64,000 bases of DNA. It comes from Psococerastis gibbosa (lineage: Eukaryota; Arthropoda; Insecta; Psocodea; Psocidae). The stretch is taken from assembly GCA_963971405.1 (NCBI GenBank), contig OZ020486.1, positions 31,271,419 through 31,335,418 on the forward strand, in the 5' to 3' direction. Each line of letters opens with the position of its first letter. Position 1 is the stretch's first letter. Below are positions 57,401 to 64,000 of this stretch, piece after piece. Position numbers and translations under genes: made by a program. The notes below the pieces were generated by a model, which was given only the letters and a program-made list of their open reading frames with translations, ran no database searches and was not told the DNA's origin.

Positions 57401-60400
57401 AAATGCTTGGTTTTCATTGTAGGCCATGTAAGATTAATCATATCATAGTTATTTGTTTCCACGTACAATATATCTGTTGCAGCTTCTTGCTTTTATAGCT
57501 TGTCAGTAGGGCTGATTGTAATGCTGGTCGTAATAAATTGAAAATTAATTACCTACTTGAATTTAATTTAAATGTAATGTAAATGTTGTAAATGTATGTT
57601 ACTATCACAGGCTGCTTCCTTGTTGCGCGCTCTAAACAGCCACATTATTAGTTGACCTCACACTACTTCGAGGGGTTTACAACTGCACGGTCGTCCTATA
57701 ACGTTCCCAGAGAAGGACCGGGCGGTTGTAAACCCCTTAAAGTAGTGAGTGGTGAACTACTAGTCTACTAATAATGTGGTTGTTTGGCGTGCAACAAGGG
57801 AACACTCTGTGACCGTAAAATAGAGGAACAGACTATATCAACTACGCCCTTTATGTTTGCAGAGCTACTCTACCTTTAGGAGAAAGCAACGCCAATGTAG
57901 CTAGTCACCCTTGTGATATTCACCATTCATATAGTAGTACAGGTACGTCAAATTACAGTTTTCATCATAAGCCGGAACTGGGGCTGCTCATATCGCCTTT
58001 GCTGGGTCAAAGAGAAGTAACTAAAAAAATTAAATTATGAGTATTTGGTATCATAAAAATCTGAAAAAATTCTCAATCGAATGAAACCGATTTTTTTTTT
58101 TTAATTCGAATTAAATGACTTAATTATCCTTCTGAGCAAAACAATTTCCCCACTTCTGATTGGAAGTAACTGCACTTCCTTCTCTATGGCCCGATTTATA
58201 TGGCTTCATCAGCCTGCTACAAACGGAATTAATTCGAGTTCCTGAAACTGCAAATTTAGAGTTCCCTTTGAGACAGCAAAGGCGAATCTTTCTGAGTTTG
58301 AACTTTGAATTTTTCAGATTGATGGTTTCTTTGATGTTTGTTATGTATTAGCTTAAATTAATTAAATTATGGCTTTATATTCGGATAACGATTTGGTTTT
58401 ATAATTTGGAGTTAATTTTAATCATTTAAGGAAATTAATTCTTCGTTCCGCAACTGCAAAGATGTGAAAATTCATAATAGATTTTTCAAAAAGCAGACTT
58501 TTTGCCCGATGGAATCGGTATAAATGCAATTTATTGAGTTTTTCTAAAGCAGTAATATTTCAGATCGCGACATGTAAATGTACTGCGAAAGCTTGCATTT
58601 TTTATTATTTCTTCATCTGACCTATCTTAGCGGTTGTGGAACGAGTTAAAGAATTAATTTCATCAAAATCTATTGTTTACAAACCATTCTGTAATCTCTC
58701 CCTTAATAATACAGTCAAGTCGGTAACATACTATGTTAAATTAATTGCAGTAGATGTCATAAATCCTGGAACAAACACGTTTATGGCTTTTCATACAAAA
58801 GTAGTTCACATATCAAACTGCACATGATATTGTAGTATCGTACATATCAGAATTTATTGTTGTGCATTGCATCTTTTGGTGATATACACCTTACTGTGGA
58901 ACCAGAAGTTGATGGTGCTTCTGAGAAAGGGCCAATGTAATCTGAGGGCTGCTTCGCATTCCCCAATTTTCCCGGAGAGCCTCATTACCTAATATGGGCA
59001 GCCCCTTGTTCTAGCAGACTGAGCTTGGGTGTTTGGTTTTAGTTTTTAATTTTTGATATTAGTTTGTGTTTTCGTTTTCCTCACCAATTCAACAAGCATG
59101 AGTTATTTAGTTAATTTTGAATAGTTCATCTGTCTTAGATCTTAGATACAAACGACCTGCGGCTCTGATGTAATTTGCATATTATCCTTAAGAGCAGTGG
59201 GGGTTGGTACTACTACTTCCTTAGCCAGTATCACCCCCCCCCCCCTCCCTAGTCTTCTTAACGATAATACGCAAATGACGTCAAATCACAAATACCGGGT
59301 CCACAATAATATTATTTGCAAGTGAACACACTATTCTCCTCAATCTAGGTTTATATTTACTATTTGGTTTGGTAACAGTTGTGCTTGTATTGCTACTGCT
59401 TGTTGCATTTGTAGCAATTCGACGTGTACAGTCCAGCATGCTTTTTGGTAGCGGTCATTGGTTTCATTTCTATTCGTCAGGGAGTCACCTACGTTTTTCT
59501 CGGCCGTCATTTCCATGTCAAATTACCGTGATTCGGTTATTGCTGATGGATAAAGAACTGTCAATTGCAAATGTTCTTAAATTGGCTCCTGCTATCCGTT
59601 CTTGCTGACGATTATTACCGTTGGATTTTCCTTGCTTTGAGATAGAGCGTGACGCAGTTACCCTAAGCTGCACCATAAGCTGGGAAATTTCTGGTCATTA
59701 TGGGAAATTACACTTAGTTGGGATGAAAATAGGACTATCATTTTCCTTTGCACATCAATGATGCAAAATAAGTAGGCTAAGCAACGGTGAATTTTGTTAC
59801 ATATGTACATAGCCTAATTTTCTCTTGTCATCTTTTTAAAGCTTGGTTCTCCGGTGTACACACATTGAACTAATTAGGGACTATGGACTAGAAATTTTAG
59901 CCATCAGCATTACCCGACTCTTAAAATTACTAAAGAGATTGACATCAAGCATTGCTGAGCGCGATTAACTCTGGCTTATTACCAAAAGTAAGAAAGTTTG
60001 ATTTGCGTACGGTAGGGTCGCGTCGGCACTCCTCCGCCGAAACTCTGAGCGGCAGTTTGGGCGGCGCGGCCGCAGTGGTGACTCCTGGCGAAGCGCGGAA
60101 GCGGTCTCTCAGTGACTCCACACTAAAGGACCCCAGTCTTATAGGTATGTAAACATTTGGTTATTTAAATATGCATGAATAGTAGACATTTGTCATTTTA
60201 TTAGAATGCAGTTGATTATTTTGCTGAAAATATTCTAGGTTTTCGTGTTATTGTTTTTATGAACTATGGAGATGGTGGGATGAGGTCTGACTTGGAGGTA
60301 TGAAAATTTTCAAGAAATATGTTCCAGTTCAGTATAGTTCTTCGGTTTTATTTGCACCTCTAAGCACTTATTATAACTGGCAAGGTTCTCTCTACTATCC

Positions 60401-63400
60401 TCTGCAACTGAAAGATGACACATGATAGTATCACAATTTATTAATGATAATAATGCGTTGGTAATGGTAGAAAGGGTTAATGAATATTTCATTTAGGTGG
60501 CTATTCAACCGACAAATTTGCTTCACTAATCGATGTGCCGACGCGGTAGCACGTAGCAGACATCATTAATAAGTCTCTGTCATATTTTAAGGAGGCTATT
60601 ATGTAGATACTTAACTTATCTATTATAAATTAAGTTATAATATGGTAGAGACTTATTAATGATGTCTGCTACCACGTTGGCACATCGATTATTGAAGGAA
60701 ATTTGTGTGTGACATAGAGAATATTTATTTATGGCGTGTTTATTTTGCAGACGGTGGGGATGCTGGGCCCCCGGACTTGCTGTCTGACACTCCGCCCATC
60801 CCTCCACGCCGTCGGGATAAAAAACGTCACACGCCGCCTAGGCCAGTCAGCAATGGACTCCCGCCCACTCCCAAAGTTCACATGGGCGCTTGCTTTTCAA
60901 AGGTATACTAGTTACCCTCTGACAGCGATTGCAACTCATATTACGCCATGTCTAATAATATATCGTCGAATGCACGTAAACATTTCAATTTTGTTAAAAG
61001 TGGTCGGATCGGCTAATGAATATCAAGCTGCAGTTACTAAAACTTCTTTGCTGTTTCTACTACTTCTTTAGTGTTAAACGGGCTTGACCATTTTATGGAT
61101 TAAGTGGTAAATTGAATCATACCTTAAATACCCATAACTGTGAAGTCCTACTGGCAGTGGTGCATGTCCTGCTGCTGATATACCCGGCTACACTGGTCTC
61201 AGAGCTCTTCAGCCGCTTCCGTATACACGGCAATACCTGCTCCGCAATGTCGAGAAGGTCTCTCGTCTTTGTGTAGAGCAAGGGCAAAGCGCATATTTAA
61301 TTTAAAAAAAACTCAAGTCTATTAATTATTAATTATGCAAGGAATGTACTTTACAGAGCAATGGCTTTGTTTTTAAGGTATTCAATGGTTGTCCGTTGCG
61401 AATACACTGCACTGCCAGCTGGATTCACCCAGAGACTCGCGATCAATTCATGTTGATCGGCGCTGAGCAAGGCATTTATAACCTGAACCTGAACGAACTG
61501 CACGAGACAGCGATGGACCAGTTGTACCCGCGTCGCACCGTCTGGATGCACGTCATCAAGGATGTTCTAATGACACTGTCGGGGAAGACGCCGCAACTCT
61601 ACCGCCACGACCTTTTACAATTGCAGACTAAACAGACGCATAGGTATGCAATTGTTCGTTGGTACTGTGTAGGATTCCCTGGCTGAAAGTCATCAATGAT
61701 GTTCCACTTCAGACCGCTTAGATTAAATAGTTATTGTGGATAGTGTATGTTAAAATCGAGGTCCCGCGGTAAGCGCAGGCGGAGATCATTATTTTATCTT
61801 ATGGAATATTTCTCTAGTTTAACATTTTGCGAATTACGATCAAATAGGAATCCTTGACCTATTGCTAAAATTCTTAATAAAAACACTTTAATTTGACACG
61901 TCGCAGGACTGAACCACTCCCTTAACAAGATAACAACCACTTGTGTTCCATTAGGTTCTCTCTGCACATGAACAAGATCCCAGAGAAGCTGGTACCGCGC
62001 AAGTTTGCCTTGACGACCAAGGTACCAGACACGAAAGGCTGCACCAAGTGCTGTGTCGGTCGCAACCCCTACAACGGCTACAAGTACCTCTGCGGTCTGC
62101 TGCCTACTCACATATTCATTATGCAGTGGTACGACCCACTCAACAAATTTATGCTTCTGAAGGTTTGTTTCCTGTATATTTTCCCCCTTTCATCTGCTCT
62201 TCAATTAGGATATACATATAATACTCAGTAGATAGATGCCCTGTAATTGTCTTCGATGGCATGGTGGTAGCTTGTTCGTTCTTGTGGGAGTCTCAAGACA
62301 CCATGGGATCGGAAACCTGTCATAAATCTACACAGGTATTACCTACAGAGGCAGCTGAAGAGGTTATTCGGATACATTCATTGAATTGTTTGTATTCAAA
62401 TAATCTTTTTAAAAATGAAAAAAATCAATTCCGCCCTGAAAAATGTAAGATCCAATCCTTCTTCGGCGAAGCCGGCCGCCATACCTAGTTGAATCCAGCG
62501 GACCAGGACAGGTTCAAAGCTGCAGATAACTTGGTCGTGTGCACAGTGCCGGTAGGGTAACATGGTAGGACTTGTCCTGGTCACCTCCGAACGTGTGACT
62601 TGACTGTGTTTCCCAAGTGGTTCGGAATCCACTATAATCAGGAGGTCCACTGTCCTATGGGCTGGCATAGGAAATTCAAGTCAGAGTCGCTCTATGGGCC
62701 CAAATATGAGGCCTAATTCGTTATTAACCCGACGAACACTACTACTACTTCTTCGGCGAAAGAAGGAAGAGGGGAGAGTTCTGAGGAGTTTTAGGGTACA
62801 GATATCCAGGACGTGGACCGGCCATCTACAAGAGATGAGGCACGGCATTTTACGGCTGGCAGTCCATGACTTTTACGGCAGTTTCTACAGAAAGGAATCT
62901 TTCCACGTGGCAGAACCCATCTGCCTCTGGAAATAACAACGTTTAATCGTGCCCTACCCGAACTCTGAAGCGGTGTATTGCCGCGCATAAATTTGAAACT
63001 GACTGTCTGTATAACGTAATTCCCTGTTTGTGCAGCAAGCCTCGGCTTATTGAATTCCGTTAAATATATCTTCAGCATTAGGATCACGTTATTCTTTAGC
63101 TTATTGTGTGTGCTATAACTGTTTGACCAAACAACGCTTCTGGTTTTAAAATGGCTCTGACTATTGTGATAACGCGCTGTCCTACCTATGGCTCCCAGCC
63201 TCGTTACTCGCCACTCGGTCTCCACGTTCTCTCTGTATTACACTTTCAAAAGCAAAAAAAGTAGCTAATAACGCTTCAACCCATTGAGCCATCTAGAGTC
63301 CGGTGATGTCACTGTGAGAGGTCCGTTCATACCTTTATCTGAGTACGTATATCTACAGTCTCCGTAGACTCCACCTACCCACTCTGCGGCACTGGAGAGA

Positions 63401-63815
63401 TGGATGCCCGCCACCACAGAGCCAACATCCCTCATGATCGTCTTTTTTTCAACTATTGGGCCGCACGGCGTCGAATATCCTCTGTGCCTAAAACGGGCGT
63501 TGGCTAAAGTAAGTAAGATGACGATAACGATGTGTTTGCAGCACCACGAGTGCAGCGTGGCGGTGCCACCGGTGTTCGAGATGATGATGACGCCGGAGCA
63601 CGACTACCCGATGGTATGTGTGGGTGTGAAGCGCAGCTACACGGATGGCAAGCTGCGGCTGGACCTCGTCAACATGAACACCAAGTCGGGGAGCAGTTGG
63701 TACGGCGAGTTTGAGGACATGGACGGCACGGCGACCGTTGTGCCTCGCAGACAAAACCTCAACGTTACCAAGGTCCACCAGCTCGACGAGACCTCCGTCC
63801 TCGTGTGTTACGACA
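45310..63815 (+). CDS. hppy: GCK-I family MAP4K (MAP4K3/5, happyhour), 5' part
   Basis: Ste20-like Ser/Thr kinase upstream of JNK and of nutrient/TORC1 signalling; the Drosophila orthologue is happyhour. Coding exons are 45310-45429, 45907-46120, 47568-48064, 48557-48728, 48911-49008, 50610-50683, 52930-52968, 57863-57942, 59989-60144, 60751-60902, 61378-61643, 61955-62162 and 63542-63815, all in consistent phase (2350 nt, about 783 residues, continuing past the window). The kinase domain has the Gly loop [18 protein letters not shown] with Lys53, HRDIKGAN with Asp144, DFG with Asp162 and GTPYWMAPE. Ser178 in KRKSFIGTP corresponds to the activation-loop Ser170 of human MAP4K3. The linker has a Pro-rich PPIPPRRR motif. 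[19 protein letters not shown] leads into the CNH domain. The end of the CNH domain is missing. Family is firm; the choice of MAP4K3 over MAP4K5 rests on the single insect orthologue. Confidence 0.93.
45907..46120 (+). CDS. hppy: MAP4K exon 2: kinase N-lobe
   Basis: 214 nt, phase 0 to phase 1, donor gtaagt. Carries the catalytic Lys ([10 protein letters not shown]), helix C ([20 protein letters not shown]) and the hinge ([17 protein letters not shown]). Confidence 0.96.
46140..47060 (-). mobile_element. degenerate LINE reverse-transcriptase fragment
   Basis: Minus-strand frames give ELKQGDAPS and [14 protein letters not shown] (RT motif with QGD) near 46920-46990, [20 protein letters not shown] then KFIVMPA near 46680-46765, and [11 protein letters not shown] near 46614-46650. 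These are successive blocks of a LINE reverse transcriptase, broken by frameshifts and stops. Lies in MAP4K intron 2. Confidence 0.75.
47568..48064 (+). CDS. hppy: MAP4K exon 3: catalytic core
   Basis: 497 nt, phase 1 to phase 0, donor gtaaga. Contains [44 protein letters not shown] and the C-lobe [20 protein letters not shown], nearly identical to animal MAP4K3. Confidence 0.97.
48557..48728 (+). CDS. hppy: MAP4K exon 4: end of kinase domain
   Basis: 172 nt, phase 0 to phase 1, donor gtgagt. HQFF…[12 protein letters not shown] and VPNMPHRI match the conserved segment after the kinase domain. Confidence 0.93.
48911..49008 (+). CDS. hppy: MAP4K exon 5: linker
   Basis: 98 nt, phase 1 to phase 0, acceptor tatttttcag, donor gtaagt. 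Encodes [14 protein letters not shown] in an otherwise Ser-rich linker. Confidence 0.85.
49169..49918. mobile_element. TIR element, about 750 bp
   Basis: Left end GCTTTCCTATTTATATGTTAGTATAAG… and right end pair over about 60 nt (inner part GAAATTTTCGATTTTGAGA / TCTCGGAATCGAAAATTTC). A related single end lies near 4890-4975. No transposase ORF. Confidence 0.75.
49945..50208. mobile_element. MITE-like TIR element, second copy
   Basis: GGCACTATATACCCGGGTG…CATCCGCCATGTTGTAT at the left, inverse of GGGCTCTATATTAGACAGGT at the right; inverted relative to 14895-15131. Confidence 0.7.
50268..50415. repeat. foldback element, family A, with 15-bp direct repeats
   Basis: CTATGGCACGACGTC at 50268-50282 and again at 50401-50415 encloses a hairpin whose arms (CCGACCTCGATAGTGATAGT…) are nearly perfect. 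The centre is the family A core GTCTTTAATGTCTGCTACCA. Confidence 0.85.
50610..50683 (+). CDS. hppy: MAP4K exon 6: linker
   Basis: 74 nt, phase 0 to phase 2, acceptor tttttttcag, donor gtaagt. [20 protein letters not shown]; called from splice sites and phase, not homology. Confidence 0.65.
52930..52968 (+). CDS. hppy: MAP4K exon 7: linker micro-exon
   Basis: 39 nt, phase 2 to phase 2, acceptor gttgtacag, donor gtatga. Encodes [13 protein letters not shown], amphipathic and in frame with exons 6 and 8. Confidence 0.7.
53780..54000. repeat. dispersed repeat, copy 2
   Basis: Diverged co-linear relative of 3130-3330 (CCAGTGTGCCAATGGCCAAAA, CATTGGGCAAGGACCAATGG). Confidence 0.4.
54193..54266. 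repeat. small family A foldback
   Basis: GGCGCTTATTCCACCTACGT at the left and its inverse ending at 54266, with almost no loop and without the family core. It abuts the larger hairpin at 54269. Confidence 0.75.
54269..54536. repeat. large foldback, family A (subtype 2)
   Basis: Arms of about 105 nt starting AATTTGCTTCACTAATTCAC, including AAGGAGACTATTATGTAG. The family A core CGTGGTAGCAGACAT lies in the loop. Confidence 0.8.
55539..55904. mobile_element. TIR element, 366 bp
   Basis: CCCCTGGATCCTCCCAAAAT…GGTTGGTTTATATTTTTTAT at the left, inverse at the right, about 48 nt per end. No ORF. Confidence 0.75.
56257..56307 (+). CDS. hppy: possible MAP4K cassette exon
   Basis: 51 nt between acceptor gtttgttgtcag and donor gtaagt. 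Phase 2 to phase 2 and open in that frame, so it could be included or skipped between exons 7 and 8 without a frame change. It would encode [16 protein letters not shown]. No homology recognised. Confidence 0.4.
56647..56817. repeat. foldback element, family H
   Basis: The outer 30 nt (GCAGCCTGATCGAGGCGATT…) are perfectly inverted at the right end. The loop is the family H core with GTAAACAA and TTGTTTAC. Confidence 0.85.
57604..57813. repeat. foldback element, unique
   Basis: Arms include TCCTTGTTGC, CACATTATTAG, ACTACTT and GGGGTTTACAAC on the left with the inverse on the right. Confidence 0.75.
57863..57942 (+). CDS. hppy: MAP4K exon 8: linker
   Basis: 80 nt, phase 2 to phase 1, acceptor tgtttgcag, donor gtacgt. 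Only this frame is open ([20 protein letters not shown]). Confidence 0.65.
59225..59248. repeat. poly-C-rich tract
   Basis: C run interrupted by a few T in a MAP4K intron. Confidence 0.7.
59989..60144 (+). CDS. hppy: MAP4K exon 9: basic Ser-rich linker
   Basis: 156 nt, phase 1 to phase 1, donor gtatgt. [20 protein letters not shown], then [12 protein letters not shown]: clusters of RRxS/KRxxS sites. The acceptor is uncertain; 59950 is an in-frame alternative adding 13 residues. Confidence 0.75.
60495..60706. repeat. foldback element, family A (subtype 2)
   Basis: Arms AATCGATGTGCCGACGCGGT plus the family A core and CATTAATAAGTCTCT pair with 60640-60700. Here AAGGAGGCTATTATGTAG is in the loop, the opposite of 54269-54536. 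Confidence 0.75.
60751..60902 (+). CDS. hppy: MAP4K exon 10: Pro-rich motif to CNH border
   Basis: 152 nt, phase 1 to phase 0, donor gtatac. [19 protein letters not shown] is an SH3-type ligand; [17 protein letters not shown] is nearly invariant in MAP4K3/5. Confidence 0.95.
61378..61643 (+). CDS. hppy: MAP4K exon 11: CNH domain
   Basis: 266 nt, phase 0 to phase 2. [20 protein letters not shown], then [20 protein letters not shown], the CNH start in GCK-I kinases. Confidence 0.96.
61955..62162 (+). CDS. hppy: MAP4K exon 12: CNH domain
   Basis: 208 nt, phase 2 to phase 0, donor gtttgt. [20 protein letters not shown] and [19 protein letters not shown] are conserved CNH blocks. Confidence 0.95.
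62470..62720. repeat. dispersed repeat family G, copy 3
   Basis: GTGTGCACAGTGCCGG, CTGGTCACCTCCGA and GTGGTTCGGAATCCACTATA in the same order as copies 1 and 2; truncated after the GGTCCAC block. Confidence 0.7.
63542..63815 (+). CDS. hppy: MAP4K exon 13: CNH domain
   Basis: 274 nt, phase 0 to phase 1, donor gtaagt. [20 protein letters not shown] and [17 protein letters not shown]. The gene continues beyond 64000. Confidence 0.94.
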
Positions 63816-64000
63816 GTAAGTGCCCCTCTATTTTATTATGTAGATTTCAATTCTTGTCAACTATGAAATCTCTGCTAGGTATTACGCATAGATATGACGC
63901 ATTTTTAATTCTGCGCAAGACTCGTTCACGGACTTGGTTACATCGCGCTTGCGCCTGATACAATTTGTGAATGGTAAAGTTGTCTGAGCTTATCTATTGC

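Larger units (their letters stand above)
50684..57862. other. MAP4K linker introns, 7 kb
   Basis: Only the 39-nt exon at 52930 and the possible cassette exon at 56257 are supported. The rest is AT-rich sequence with repeats at 53780-54000, 54193-54536, 55539-55904, 56647-56817 and 57604-57813. Other small linker exons could be hidden here because this part of MAP4K is poorly conserved. Confidence 0.5.

Noticed and set aside
1..64000. CRISPR arrays, rRNA, tRNA or bacterial genes
   Set aside because: No regularly spaced short repeats, no rRNA or tRNA signatures; all genes are split animal genes.

Overview
The window is nuclear DNA of an arthropod, most likely an insect. A hemipteran (planthopper or leafhopper type) is my guess, from the protein sequences, the AT-rich introns, the frequent TAGGCCTA words and the heavy load of foldback repeats and old LINE fragments. 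Order and species are inference only. There are no operons, rRNA, tRNA or CRISPR arrays.

Three split genes lie head to tail on the + strand. (1) 2393-13111 is the 3' part of an hnRNP L gene (Drosophila smooth, sm). Eight exons carry the linker, RRM3, RRM4 and the stop; RRM1 and RRM2 lie upstream of the window. (2) 20413-43442 is a complete Tpr/Megator gene for the nuclear-basket coiled-coil protein. I assembled 28 coding exons whose phases all agree (6822 nt, about 2273 residues). (3) 45310-63815 is the 5' part of a GCK-I family MAP4K gene (MAP4K3/5; Drosophila happyhour, hppy). It carries a complete kinase domain, a linker and the first three exons of the citron-homology (CNH) domain, and it runs off the right edge.

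Between genes: 13112-20412 and 43443-45309 hold only repeats and sequence I cannot assign. Introns hold several repeat classes. These are fragments of non-LTR retrotransposon reverse transcriptase or RNase H tails (9690-10170 +, 21262-21850 -, 22930-23035 -, 33580-33960 -, 41424-41530 +, 46140-47060 -), a pogo/Tigger-like remnant (3437-3901), several terminal-inverted-repeat (TIR) elements and at least four families of foldback (hairpin) elements.

The most unusual signal is in the foldback elements. In one family the ends (…ttccaccgacct…) and the centre (…gtctgctaccacgtcaat…) recur from copy to copy. The stretch between them differs between copies, yet is almost perfectly self-complementary within each copy. 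One copy (23051-23430) carries a second foldback exactly at the symmetry centre of the first. A second family brings inverted pairs of exact forkhead/FoxO-type words (GTAAACAA / TTGTTTAC), with six of them just upstream of the MAP4K gene. I found no unknown protein-coding system.
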